64,000 nucleotides of DNA from Nitrososphaerota archaeon (GTDB lineage Archaea > Thermoproteota > Nitrososphaeria > Nitrososphaerales > Nitrosopumilaceae). Position 1 is the first letter of the stretch. Each line of letters opens with the position of its first letter. The translations under genes and the position numbers were made by a program. The DNA lies in assembly GCA_021325595.1 (NCBI GenBank), contig JAJPGX010000034.1, positions 47,850-111,849 on the forward strand. The letters run 5' to 3'. The notes below the pieces were generated by a model, which had not been told where the DNA came from, made no database searches, and saw only the letters and a program-made list of their open reading frames with translations. Below, one piece after another: positions 7,810-17,065 of this stretch.

Positions 7810-8790
7810 ATGGCAAATAGGTTATACGAATTTAATCGAGTTGTAGTAGCTATAGATGACTTGTCACAAGGTGATGAAAATGGCATTAGTCAAGCAACGA
7901 TATTAGATTCTCTCAACAAGATTTCATTACGAGCAAGATCTACGAATGCATTGAATCTCATAGAGGACTCGATAAAATTAGGATTGATAAAAAGAGAAGG
8001 CAATAGGATTTATCTAACTAATAACGGAAGGAGGCTTTACAGTCTTCAGCACATTCAAGATGGGACTATAATTATCGACGTAACCTATGAACAAAAGGAA
8101 TTTCTATTTGGATTGATTCTCAACTCGGTACAATTTGAAAAGGATTTACACCAAATATTTTCCGACTTTAGACCGCATTACGTAAAGAAGGTTTGGTTTT
8201 ATGATTCAAAAGCAATAAACAGCAACTGGAATCAAGATCTTGCAAATTATCTCTTTGAGATTGGAGTCTTTCACATAACTGACGATGGAATTGAGGTAAC
8301 AAAAAATCACAGGATCCTTGCTTCACGAATACGAAATGACATATCAAAGACAGAAGAAGATTTGTATAAACTCCTTGAAATGCAGAGGGAAGTGGGAGCA
8401 ACTGCAGAAGAGTTGACCCTATCTTATGAAAGAACAAGACTGGAAAAACTTGGAAGAGTAGATCTTGCACTTTCAGTGCAACAGATTAGTAAAATTGATG
8501 TGTTTGCAGGTTACGATGTCGAGTCATTTGATGGAACAGAATCAGGGCTTGTTCCAGATAGAATGATAGAGGTGAAAGGCACCAGTACAGAAAAGCCTAC
8601 CTTCTATTGGACTGAAAATGAGAAAAATGTCGCAAAGAGATTAGGTTCAAGGTATTGGCTATATGTGTGGATAAACGTCTCATCAGAGGGTTCTGGTAAA
8701 CTCTATAAGATAATTCAAAATCCGTACGAAGAATTCTTTGTAAGAGGCGGTGTAAATCCAGAGCCAGTCCTCTACAAGATTGGTCTTTGA
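7810..8790 (+). CDS. Winged-helix plus DUF3883 (nuclease-like) protein
   Basis: A 326-residue protein. Residues 20-80 look like a winged helix (ISQATILDSLNKI, NNGRRLYSLQ). The C-terminal third matches the DUF3883 pattern: IDVFAGYDVESFDG near 229-242, MIEVKGTS near 252-259, then WTENEKNVAKRLG. That is a PD-(D/E)xK-like arrangement in which EVK would be catalytic or DNA-contacting. DUF3883 domains are frequent in defence helicase operons. The gene follows the SNF2 helicase by two bases and is certainly co-transcribed with it. Confidence 0.75.
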   Translation: MANRLYEFNRVVVAIDDLSQGDENGISQATILDSLNKISLRARSTNALNLIEDSIKLGLIKREGNRIYLTNNGRRLYSLQHIQDGTIIIDVTYEQKEFLFGLILNSVQFEKDLHQIFSDFRPHYVKKVWFYDSKAINSNWNQDLANYLFEIGVFHITDDGIEVTKNHRILASRIRNDISKTEEDLYKLLEMQREVGATAEELTLSYERTRLEKLGRVDLALSVQQISKIDVFAGYDVESFDGTESGLVPDRMIEVKGTSTEKPTFYWTENEKNVAKRLGSRYWLYVWINVSSEGSGKLYKIIQNPYEEFFVRGGVNPEPVLYKIGL

Positions 8791-8817
8791 GTTAAGAAAA
8801 TAAAGGATACCACTTTT

Positions 8818-9507
8818 ATGATATTATTGAGATTCTCAGATTCTACTAGAAGTGCTTTTCAGGGATTCTTTCAAAAATATGTTAATTACAAAAAAACCAG
8901 TGTGGTAAATGAATTTAGAGATAATCCTGAGATTGAGGTTGGATCCCATGAAATAGGCAAATTAGAATCAATTGTAAGAGATACGATTAAACAATTCAAC
9001 ATTGACCTTATCGAAAAATTTAGAAAATTTCCACTGGAACTTGATGGTGAAAAATTAGGTGACTTTGAGCCTGATTTTTTTCTGCCAAATCATGTGTACA
9101 GGAGAAGAGACAACAGAATAACGATCAAAAAACCTGTTCTAATTGAAGTTCATGAAAGTTTTACAAGCAATGACGTTCGCAAACATGTAGCTTTTATTAG
9201 AAAATACGGCGGGCAGTATTATCTAATATTGTTAGCCAAAGAAGAAGATAGAAAGAGATTAGAGGAGTTAAATCAAGCAGATAGAATCTATGACGAGCTT
9301 TATCCTATTGAAGATATAGATTATCTAATCGACGAGTTAAGACAATATAAGCTCAGAAATGATAATGGAAGAAACGAGCAAGAAAACGAATCACAGAATA
9401 TTCTTCCTCCTAGAATAATGCAGTGCACAGGATGTGGGAAGGAATTTTCTTCCGGACAGTATAACAGGATGTATTGTGAAGAATGCATGAAAATATTTGA
9501 AAATTAG
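8818..9507 (+). CDS. Putative PD-(D/E)xK-like nuclease with zinc finger
   Basis: A 229-residue protein. The pair GDFEPDFFLP (about 81-90) and VLIEVHESF (about 107-115) follows the restriction-endonuclease pattern of an Asp in a short loop followed by E-x-K on the next strand, but His replaces the Lys. A four-Cys zinc finger closes the protein (Cys203, Cys206, Cys220, Cys223). It is 27 bp downstream of the DUF3883 gene on the same strand, making it the likely last member of the operon. Function as the cutting subunit is inference. Confidence 0.6.
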   Translation: MILLRFSDSTRSAFQGFFQKYVNYKKTSVVNEFRDNPEIEVGSHEIGKLESIVRDTIKQFNIDLIEKFRKFPLELDGEKLGDFEPDFFLPNHVYRRRDNRITIKKPVLIEVHESFTSNDVRKHVAFIRKYGGQYYLILLAKEEDRKRLEELNQADRIYDELYPIEDIDYLIDELRQYKLRNDNGRNEQENESQNILPPRIMQCTGCGKEFSSGQYNRMYCEECMKIFEN

Positions 9508-9526
9508 TTGTCATTAATTTTTCTGT

Positions 9527-11179
9527 TTAGTTTTGTGTTAAGATATTAAACATCTCAGAATGTCGTATGTTGTCAAATGCATCATCGTGTCGTATTTTAG
9601 ATTTAGATTCTGGCCAGATTGATGTTACTACAATCAGTGCATGGAGAGCTTCTTCTTCCCTGTTAAGAATTGACAAGATTCTTGCTTTTTGGTACCAAGC
9701 ATTTTCATCTTTTGGGTTTTTTTCAATTATCTGTTCTTGTCTTGCTAGTTGATCATCATAATCTTCCTGAGCCGATTCTTGTTTTATCGTTTTAAACTCA
9801 ATTCCCCACTTTGCCTTGAGATTATGCAAGAGCTGGTCAAGTTTTTCTTGATTAGTAATGTGATTGAGTCCCTCTGTAAACGGCAGACCATCTATCCACG
9901 GCAATACATCGTCATCATAAGCCACAATTTTGAGAGTCTCAAGATCAAACCTGTATGGATATATTACCTTCCCTTGGTTCACCTCATCAGGCCAGAATTG
10001 GTCATACGCTTCATATTTTTTGATGACCCTACCAACGCCAAAAAATCCTCTTTTTGTAAATGGGTTTGGTTCATCCTGAGTTACATAATAAAAAACAATA
10101 TCTCCTCTCCTTAACGATCGGTATTCATTAATTGCAGGTGAGTTGTAAGCCACCCCCCATCTTATTGGAAGATTATTTATGGTTTGTTTCCAATTTGACC
10201 ATGGTCCGAGGGCGGTATGGAATTCAGGGCTTTCATTATATGACAGAGTGGTTTTGGTCAAAGAGTCTTCAGATAGTTTATGAGTTTTGTTGTATTCCAA
10301 CAGCCTTCTTTTCAGAATTTCAAGAATTTCCGTTCTTGCATCGTATGATAATGTAACATTTAGCAGAACATACGTTGAATCATCTAATGCCTCTTTTATG
10401 AAACCTCGGTCCTTAAGAACTTGATATACAGGAACATATAGATATTTTTGAATTATCGCTGGATTAGAACTATCTTCATAATTTTGTCTTGCCAACTTTT
10501 TTGCAATGTCTCTTTTTGTTCCACTACCATTTTCAACAAGGTATTCTAGTAAAACAAGTTGATAATTTGCTTGCAAAACAATTTCTGATTCTAAGAATCT
10601 CTGTAATTCACTAAATGTTTTTTCGCCTTCAGTAAAAAGATTATCGCTAGTAGATCCAGTTCTACAATTTTTACACCATGACTGTAAGCCATATGGATTT
10701 GTTGATGATATACGTGCAGTAGTAGTACCAAAAATTTCTTTTGCTTCTGAAAGTCTATATGTTGATTTCTGACATTGTGGGCATTGATGATAGACTACTA
10801 CATCTTGATTTCTTTCATCATATTCTCTTGTTTGGGTTTCATCTTCATCAGAGATTGGCTCCTCGGTTTCTTTTTCATTTTCTTTCTTTCCAAAATCAAA
10901 CCATTTTGTTTTTGAAACGACACTCTCTTTGTATTTTTCCTTGTATGCTTTATTTCTTGGAAGGGTTCTTACCCTGTATCCACAGCACTTGCAATATAGT
11001 GATTCGCCTGATGGTTCATTTTTTCCGGGACCCAACCCCTCTTCTGTAAGGTAAATCCCGCACACCTGGCATCTTGATTGACCTGACTCATATCTGCCTC
11101 CAGAAGCAGGCTTTTGTGCTCTATATTGTACGCAGATCCCTTTGCAGGGACCGGGCTTTTTAGAACCAAACCATTTCAT
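9527..11179 (-). CDS. Zinc-ribbon / winged-helix / EVE-like / TPR protein
   Basis: A 550-residue multidomain protein. Residues about 12-66 hold a thaumarchaeal-type zinc ribbon (PCKGICVQY, CQVCG, CKCCGYRVR). A second Cys cluster (CPQCQ and CKNC) lies at about 133-171. Residues about 195-285 look like a winged helix. Residues about 335-455 (RWGVAYNS, LRRGDIVFYYV, GFFGVGRVIKKYE) resemble an EVE/PUA-like domain, a fold that reads modified bases. The last 70 residues contain a TPR-like pair. It is convergent with the putative defence operon (19 bp apart) and divergent from the helicase-nuclease gene. Likely a sensor of modified nucleic acid; this is inference. Confidence 0.65.
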   Translation of the reverse strand: MKWFGSKKPGPCKGICVQYRAQKPASGGRYESGQSRCQVCGIYLTEEGLGPGKNEPSGESLYCKCCGYRVRTLPRNKAYKEKYKESVVSKTKWFDFGKKENEKETEEPISDEDETQTREYDERNQDVVVYHQCPQCQKSTYRLSEAKEIFGTTTARISSTNPYGLQSWCKNCRTGSTSDNLFTEGEKTFSELQRFLESEIVLQANYQLVLLEYLVENGSGTKRDIAKKLARQNYEDSSNPAIIQKYLYVPVYQVLKDRGFIKEALDDSTYVLLNVTLSYDARTEILEILKRRLLEYNKTHKLSEDSLTKTTLSYNESPEFHTALGPWSNWKQTINNLPIRWGVAYNSPAINEYRSLRRGDIVFYYVTQDEPNPFTKRGFFGVGRVIKKYEAYDQFWPDEVNQGKVIYPYRFDLETLKIVAYDDDVLPWIDGLPFTEGLNHITNQEKLDQLLHNLKAKWGIEFKTIKQESAQEDYDDQLARQEQIIEKNPKDENAWYQKARILSILNREEEALHALIVVTSIWPESKSKIRHDDAFDNIRHSEMFNILTQN

Positions 11180-11251
11180 TGATATGAGAACCAGATGAGA
11201 CAGGAATAAGGATTTCCTATTGATTAGAAAGATTGTAAAATAGACGCTTTG

Positions 11252-11259
11252 TTTTATAA
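11252..11259 (+). promoter_or_regulatory. TATA-like box before helicase-nuclease gene
   Basis: The motif ttttataa is centred 25 nt before the GTG at 11281, which supports that start codon and a leaderless transcript. It sits in the 101-bp divergent region shared with the EVE-like gene. Confidence 0.5.
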
Positions 11260-11280
11260 TATGTAATTGAAGAAAAAGAT

Positions 11281-14200
11281 GTGCAAATTACACTTAATTC
11301 TGATCAACAAAAGGCAGTAACCCATTCAGGTACTCCTCTGGTAGTAAAAGCAGGCCCTGGCAGTGGTAAGACCTTTGTCATTATTGAAAGAATAAAACAC
11401 CTTGTGAAAAAAGGTATAAAATCATCAGAGATCCTCTGCCTTACTTTCACCGAAAAAGCCGCCGAGGAAATGAAGCAGAGATTGGAGAAAGAAAAAATAA
11501 TTGATGTTACAATCTGCACTTTTCACTCCTTTGCTAAAATGGTATTAGAAGAAAATCCACTTGATTCTGGTTTGGGAGCATCAACCGGTGTTCTAAAAAA
11601 ACCATCTCAACTTGTCTGGGGTTTGAGAAATCTTGACAGCTTTAATTTCCAAAATGTCGAGGTGACAAATAATCAAGTTTCAATAATAGAAGCAATGCTT
11701 GAGGCAATAAGTAATTTTAAAGAGGAGATGATAACGCCCCTGCAATTTCAGGAATATATAGACAAAAGACTCCAAGAAGAAATTTCTGAGGAGGAGAGGG
11801 ATTATCTTCTCAAGCATTTAGATCTGAATAAGGTTTACAAGAAATACGAAGAATATGAAAAGACTAAGGCAGTCATTGATTTTGATGACATGGTTACAAA
11901 AACCGTCAAGATGTTTCAAAATAAACCACTTGTATTGACCCAATATCAAAAAATGTATAGGTACATTCTAGTTGACGAGTTCCAAGACAACAACTACGCT
12001 CAATTTCAAATCGTAAAAATGCTGACAAAAGATCGAAATGTAACAGTGGTGGGCGATGACAACCAATCCATCTTTAAATTTCAGGGAGCATACTTGGGTA
12101 TCTTTGACGATTTTAGGAACCATTTTAAGAATGCAACGGAGCTTGAGCTAAACAGAAACTTTCGCAGTACCAAAAACATAGTCAATGTAGCAAGCAAACT
12201 CCTCGATGCCATACCTGGTCGTAAAATGAGATCGCTGTTTTCTGAAGAGGAAGATGGCGAGAAAGTAAAGGCAGTAGAATGTGCAGATGAGGTTGCCGAA
12301 GTTGAATATATCGTCCAAACAATAAGAGATCTTGTAGGAAAACCTATCATACGCCGAGATGGTCCCCCAAGTCCATTAACATACCGAGATTTTGCCATTC
12401 TCTCACGCAGGAAGGTAGAGGGTGAAAAGTTTGCCACAGCCCTGAAATCATATGGAATTCCTACCACTTTCATCGGTGAATCAAACATCTTCTCAGCCGC
12501 AATAGTAATGGAGATGTTGGCTTACTTGAAAATCGCAAACTCTCCAACTAGTGCAGGAATTGAGCTCTACCGATTAATGAAAAATCATGGAATCTCTGAA
12601 CAAAATGTTGCCATAATAAACGAGAATGCACGAAAGATGTCACAGCAGTTTGATGACAGCAATATCGATTTTGTGTTAGAATCGATGAGGTCATGTGATG
12701 CACTTCCAGTCACACAAAAAGCTGAGATCAAGGATCTAATTGAACAGATAGACCAAATTGTCAAGCTGGAAAGTACCATGACAGTAAGTGATTTGGTATA
12801 TCACATCATGATGTCAATTTCTGATCTGTACAAAAAAACCATTCAATCTGAAACTCCACAGAACAAGAGAAATCGAATGTTATTAGAAAAGTTACTTGAA
12901 ATTTCCAGAGATTATCAAGCCCTTAACCCTGATGGCACATTATCAGATTTTATAGATCATCTTTCTGTGCTTGGAAAGTTTGACATTGAATTGGAAGAAG
13001 GATTGGAGTTTGAAGATACTGTACATGTAATGACCATGCACAAGAGCAAGGGCAAAGAGTATCCAGTTGTTTTTGTAACTGATCTTGCAGAAGACAGGTT
13101 TCCTTCAAACTATAAAGAAAGAAAATTCCATGTTCCAAAAGATCTACTAAAAGGAATAAAGCGAGAAATGGACGAGAAGAGCCTTCACATTGAGGAAGAA
13201 AGAAGGTTATTTTACGTTTCAATGACAAGAGCAAAAAACCTTCTCCATATCACATATGCAAAAAGATACGGACAAATCAAAAATGATAAAAATCCATCCC
13301 AATTCCTGCAGGAAATTAATTTTGACAAGAATCCTCTAATTGATTTTTCCAAGTTCAGTGGCTCAGGAAAGATAGATCTACAACCCGAGGAAATGGTCGA
13401 GAGGATTAAACAAGAGATACAAGATGAGGCAGTACGTTCTATTAATCAAATGAACCTACAAACTGCAATTTACCGAATAATAGAATTAGCTAGGGTAAAG
13501 CACTATCAAAAGTATGGCACCACCAAGGAATTTGATCCAAAAGACGTACTCAAAGTTGATTTTTCTGACATCAGATTAGACATACCTCTTGATCTAGAGG
13601 AGAAGCCCTCAATCAAAAAGGAGGATCTCATTTTGTCTCCTACTAGCATAAACACATATGCAGACTGCCCATTAAAGTTCAAGTTTCAAAAGATACTCCG
13701 AGTCCCTTCGCCATCCAGCTCAACTCTTGACCTTGGAAGTACCATTCATAAAGTTGTAGAAAAGCTTGCAGAATTAAGAGAAAAGGGGATCAAACCAACA
13801 GAAAAGGAAGCAATGAAAGTGCTATCAGAAAGCATGATGTTTAGATCATTTGAAAACAAAACTGAACAAAAAAGATCCTCAGATAGAGCAAAAGAGATGA
13901 TAAAGACATACCTTGAATGGGAAGCCAAGACACTTAACAAAGTGTTAGCATTAGAACAGGAATTTCAAACAGAAATAGCTGGAATACAATTTACTGGTAG
14001 GATAGATAGGGTAGAAGAAAATCCTCAAGGAGAATTAGAAATTATAGATTTCAAATCGGGCAGTGTCAAAAAATCAAAGAATACGATAAAGACAGATCCG
14101 CAAATGAACATCTATGCTTTAGGAGTGAAGGAGCTGTACGGCAAACTACCAAAAAGGGCCTCATTATTTTACCTTGAACACAGAACAGTAACCTATGATA

Positions 14201-14352
14201 TCACACAAGACCAGGTGGATGAAGCTCTCAAACCAATAAGAGAAATGCTAAAATCAATTCTAGATGGAAAATTCGATCCTACTCCAAGCTACCAAGCCTG
14301 TATGTTTTGTGATTATCAGAGTATATGTGATGCAAAAGTAACTGAGGAATAA
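11281..14352 (+). CDS. UvrD-type helicase fused to RecB/Cas4-like nuclease
   Basis: A 1023-residue superfamily 1 helicase-nuclease. Helicase motifs: Q-motif LNSDQQKAV, Walker A AGPGSGKT at 24-31, LTFTEKAA, motif II LVDEFQDNN near 230, GDDNQSIFKFQGA, motif V/VI region VHVMTMHKSKGKEYPVVF and RRLFYVSMTRAK. The C-terminal nuclease has TYADCPLKFKF near 790, GRIDRVE, IIDFKSG near 922 and CMFCDYQSIC near 1006-1016. The one early plus three late Cys are the iron-sulfur signature of AddB/Cas4-type nucleases. It combines AddA-like helicase and AddB-like nuclease features in one chain. A role in end resection or in destroying foreign DNA is plausible. GTG start. Confidence 0.9.
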   Translation: MQITLNSDQQKAVTHSGTPLVVKAGPGSGKTFVIIERIKHLVKKGIKSSEILCLTFTEKAAEEMKQRLEKEKIIDVTICTFHSFAKMVLEENPLDSGLGASTGVLKKPSQLVWGLRNLDSFNFQNVEVTNNQVSIIEAMLEAISNFKEEMITPLQFQEYIDKRLQEEISEEERDYLLKHLDLNKVYKKYEEYEKTKAVIDFDDMVTKTVKMFQNKPLVLTQYQKMYRYILVDEFQDNNYAQFQIVKMLTKDRNVTVVGDDNQSIFKFQGAYLGIFDDFRNHFKNATELELNRNFRSTKNIVNVASKLLDAIPGRKMRSLFSEEEDGEKVKAVECADEVAEVEYIVQTIRDLVGKPIIRRDGPPSPLTYRDFAILSRRKVEGEKFATALKSYGIPTTFIGESNIFSAAIVMEMLAYLKIANSPTSAGIELYRLMKNHGISEQNVAIINENARKMSQQFDDSNIDFVLESMRSCDALPVTQKAEIKDLIEQIDQIVKLESTMTVSDLVYHIMMSISDLYKKTIQSETPQNKRNRMLLEKLLEISRDYQALNPDGTLSDFIDHLSVLGKFDIELEEGLEFEDTVHVMTMHKSKGKEYPVVFVTDLAEDRFPSNYKERKFHVPKDLLKGIKREMDEKSLHIEEERRLFYVSMTRAKNLLHITYAKRYGQIKNDKNPSQFLQEINFDKNPLIDFSKFSGSGKIDLQPEEMVERIKQEIQDEAVRSINQMNLQTAIYRIIELARVKHYQKYGTTKEFDPKDVLKVDFSDIRLDIPLDLEEKPSIKKEDLILSPTSINTYADCPLKFKFQKILRVPSPSSSTLDLGSTIHKVVEKLAELREKGIKPTEKEAMKVLSESMMFRSFENKTEQKRSSDRAKEMIKTYLEWEAKTLNKVLALEQEFQTEIAGIQFTGRIDRVEENPQGELEIIDFKSGSVKKSKNTIKTDPQMNIYALGVKELYGKLPKRASLFYLEHRTVTYDITQDQVDEALKPIREMLKSILDGKFDPTPSYQACMFCDYQSICDAKVTEE

Positions 14353-14497
14353 TCAAAACGTACGCTAGTCTGGTAATACGGGTATCTATCTGCATGTATA
14401 TCGAATTTGTCCTAATTGTGGTCCTGTTGTATATTTAATTTGTAACTGAAGATTTTGCACTGTCTTTTTAAATAATTAGACAACAAAAAAGTATAAG

Positions 14498-14992
14498 TTA
14501 TTCTTTGTTGTTTGTTCCATTAGTAAACCTGTGTAACATTTCCTTCCACAGTTGAGAGGGCTCTGTTTTTGTCTCTAGCCTAAATTTTATCATATTAACC
14601 GCAATTTTTGCAGTGTGTTTAATATCCTCCTCTTTATCTTGAATTAATTTTTCTAGCACATCTAATACCTTCGAATCGCCTACATATCCCAATGCTTCAA
14701 TCGCTTCATGACGAGCTGTAGTACTTTTATCATTAACAGCACATTTTACAAGTGCATTCATTACCAATCTGTCCATATCTGTAAATAAGTGAGGTTTTCT
14801 CATTCTAATTTCTACCAATTGTGCTGCAACTTCATGTCTTACAATAGAATTCTCATGATGCTCGAGTAAATCTATTAGGAAGATTAAATCATCTCGAGAA
14901 TCTGCCAAATCTGCGAATCTCTCAATTAATTCGAATACAATATGATCATCCTTAGATGATTGTATTACGTTACGAATATCATGCTTGATCAT
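14498..14992 (-). CDS. HEAT-repeat protein
   Basis: A 164-residue all-helical protein made of HEAT-like repeats: IVRHEVAAQLVEI near residue 50, TARHEAIEALGYVGD near 97 and IKHTAKIAVNMI near 130. The R/K-H-x-A spacing is that of the PBS-lyase/deoxyhypusine-hydroxylase HEAT class, used as a protein-protein scaffold. No metal-binding HE motifs are evident, so an enzymatic role is unlikely. It is flanked by the helicase-nuclease and a glycosyltransferase, and shares no operon with either. Confidence 0.75.
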   Translation of the reverse strand: MIKHDIRNVIQSSKDDHIVFELIERFADLADSRDDLIFLIDLLEHHENSIVRHEVAAQLVEIRMRKPHLFTDMDRLVMNALVKCAVNDKSTTARHEAIEALGYVGDSKVLDVLEKLIQDKEEDIKHTAKIAVNMIKFRLETKTEPSQLWKEMLHRFTNGTNNKE

Positions 14993-15127
14993 TGACAGAT
15001 CTCCTCTTGAAGAATAATTTCTTCACGATTTTGTGAGTAATATCACCAATATTTATTGAATACCCACAAGAAAATGTACAGGTATTATATTAATGCAAAA
15101 ACCGTTTGATAATTCTAGAAGGGTATA

Positions 15128-15137
15128 TTATATAAAA
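15128..15137 (+). promoter_or_regulatory. TATA-like box of GT25 gene
   Basis: A strong AT stretch, atatataaaa-like (tatattatataaaaa around 15124-15136), sits about 30 nt before the ATG at 15166 and is the only obvious promoter in the 174-bp gap. Confidence 0.45.
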
Positions 15138-15165
15138 AGAATCGAAACATCATTGAAAGTTCCAT

Positions 15166-15873
15166 ATGAACATCAAAACATTTGTTGTTAATCTAAAACG
15201 AAGAACGGATCGTCGAGAAAGAATACGTGCAATAATTCCGCATATTCTAGATGTGGAATTTACAAGCGACTTGGGCATGGATGTGGATGGAAGGAATCTT
15301 TCTAAGGACATACTAAACAATTTTTCGCTTTTTCCATGGCATATAAATTCAGATAATTTTTGGTGGAATAGACCGCTAAAGAAAGGAGAGATTGGATGTT
15401 CGTTAACTCATTTGCATTGTTGGAATCATATTGTAAAAACAGATATCGATGTATCATTAATTCTCGAAGATGATGTTATTTTTTCAGAGGGGTTTTGTAC
15501 CAAACTTGAATTAATTCTAGATAAACTAAAAAATCATTTACCAGAATGGGAACTTCTGTATCTAGGACGAGAACCTCTGCAAAAAGATGAATTGCTATTT
15601 GAAGACATTGTAAAACCAGGATATAGTTTTGGTACTTTTGCATACATGATTACATATAATGGTGCCAAGAAGCTACTCGATACTCATTTTGAACGTAGTT
15701 TAATTCCTGCTGATGAGTTTCTATCTGCCATGTGTGTCCACCACCCGCGACCAGATGTTAGTAAAAGATTCAAGCCTAATCTTAATGCCTATGCAGTAAA
15801 GCCGTCTCTTGTCTCTACACTACAAGGGGCTGAGACAGACAGCGATACCGAAAATAGTGATTTTATTACATAA
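15166..15873 (+). CDS. Glycosyltransferase family 25
   Basis: A 235-residue enzyme expected to move a sugar from a nucleotide-sugar to a surface glycan. GT25 hallmarks: the opening FVVNLKRRTDRRERI (residues 5-19), GEIGCSLTHLHCWNHI near 81-96 and the metal-binding LILEDDVIF near 104-112. The family makes lipooligosaccharide in bacteria; in an archaeon the target is probably an S-layer glycan or exopolysaccharide. It stands alone, convergent with the TIR-like gene. GT25 is uncommon in archaea, so acquisition by transfer is possible. Confidence 0.85.
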   Translation: MNIKTFVVNLKRRTDRRERIRAIIPHILDVEFTSDLGMDVDGRNLSKDILNNFSLFPWHINSDNFWWNRPLKKGEIGCSLTHLHCWNHIVKTDIDVSLILEDDVIFSEGFCTKLELILDKLKNHLPEWELLYLGREPLQKDELLFEDIVKPGYSFGTFAYMITYNGAKKLLDTHFERSLIPADEFLSAMCVHHPRPDVSKRFKPNLNAYAVKPSLVSTLQGAETDSDTENSDFIT

Positions 15874-15913
15874 GTACAGATATGAAATAATTTATTTTTT
15901 CTTGACAAGAATT

Positions 15914-17065
15914 TTATTTTGTGTTATAAGGTAAAAAATCCTTTATCTCAGGGATCTTCACCACTCCATTGAATACATCGGTACGAAACCAACTCTCAAA
16001 ATATGGATTTAAGCCAATCTCATCCAGAATAGTCTGGACGTTTTTTGTTGCAAGATCATGGTCAGAAAATGCGCGTGCAGAACCTAATACACCATATGTA
16101 TGAATTCCATGAATTAAGATAACGGTAGAACGCGGATTGAGTGGGTTTTGCATACGTCCAAAATATCCATAGTCAGTTATGATTTCTTGATTCTTGTCAT
16201 ATTCTGAAGAGAATGCTTTTCCATCATTCAAACACATTTTTTCGCCATCATCACTGTAGGATATTCTTGATTTTAGTTTCTCAGTCATCAATTTGCAGAT
16301 ACTATTTGAAACCTCATCAGGAGCACCAGGTCCACCAACTACTACGATATTTTCATCAAGCATAGATGGTTGAAAATCCTTTGCCATGAATTTTCTTATT
16401 TTTGCGGATGGGTAAAGTCTAGAAAGTAGAATTAGAATCTCTAACATTGCATCCTTATCTCCGAGACGATCAAGATATACGTAGTTTGGAGATTGCACTT
16501 CTGAAAATTTAGTCTTGGTCTCGCTAGGTGGTCCTATCACATTGATTACTGATGCGTCTTCTGCGAACCACAAACGTCTTACATCATCTAAACTTAAATG
16601 AGGAACTTCAAGTACTTCTTCGATTCGTTTTTTCAAAGAATCCGCGAGTCTATCCTTAACATCGGTTATCTTATCATATTTCAAATAAAACCTATCAGAA
16701 ATATCAGATGGTATTTGGTATTGTTCTTCTTCCTTTCTTGATTTTATGATTATTGTTGGCTTTTTTAACGCATCAATATATCCTAGCTCATAGAATACGT
16801 TAGGGTTGTTATCTGAGATATCTGCAATGAAAATATCAGCATTAGAAATTTTTGATAATAACTCTGATCGAAGAATTCCTCCGTATTCAGTAAGCTCATA
16901 ATCTGCTTCTATTCGAAAATTCCTAATTCTTTCACCAAGCTTTTGTTTTACGGAATCTATTCCTTCCTCCAAAACTCTCTGAATTTCATCTTTTGTATAA
17001 GCTCCTTGTTTTGGTGTGAAAGCGTATGATAGAAATATTCGAATTACTTTGTTCGTTTTTGTCAT
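15914..17065 (-). CDS. TIR/deoxyribosyltransferase-like domain protein
   Basis: A 383-residue two-domain protein. Residues 8-145 (IRIFLSYAF, then NADIFIADISDNNPNVFYEL near 75-94) are typical of TIR-like or nucleoside 2-deoxyribosyltransferase-like domains, which include NAD-cleaving immune effectors. The Glu in YELGY would be the candidate catalytic residue. The C-terminal half is unrecognised but has marked motifs: IVVVGGPGAPDEV near 246, TDYGYFGR near 307 and ILIHGIHTYGVLGSARAFS near 323. It might sense a ligand. The start ATG overlaps the stop of the transferase gene upstream by four bases, so it is the last gene of a three-gene operon. Confidence 0.65.
   Translation of the reverse strand: MTKTNKVIRIFLSYAFTPKQGAYTKDEIQRVLEEGIDSVKQKLGERIRNFRIEADYELTEYGGILRSELLSKISNADIFIADISDNNPNVFYELGYIDALKKPTIIIKSRKEEEQYQIPSDISDRFYLKYDKITDVKDRLADSLKKRIEEVLEVPHLSLDDVRRLWFAEDASVINVIGPPSETKTKFSEVQSPNYVYLDRLGDKDAMLEILILLSRLYPSAKIRKFMAKDFQPSMLDENIVVVGGPGAPDEVSNSICKLMTEKLKSRISYSDDGEKMCLNDGKAFSSEYDKNQEIITDYGYFGRMQNPLNPRSTVILIHGIHTYGVLGSARAFSDHDLATKNVQTILDEIGLNPYFESWFRTDVFNGVVKIPEIKDFLPYNTK

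Noticed and set aside
2865..9507. DISARM system
   Set aside because: A SNF2 helicase and a methyltransferase are both present, but DrmA-, DrmB- and DrmC-like genes are absent, and the methyltransferase is paired with its own restriction enzyme.
14375..14450. Short frame with a CPNCG zinc-knuckle motif after the helicase-nuclease gene
   Set aside because: It has no start codon in frame and only about 24 codons between stops; it could be a decayed fragment but there is too little to support a feature.
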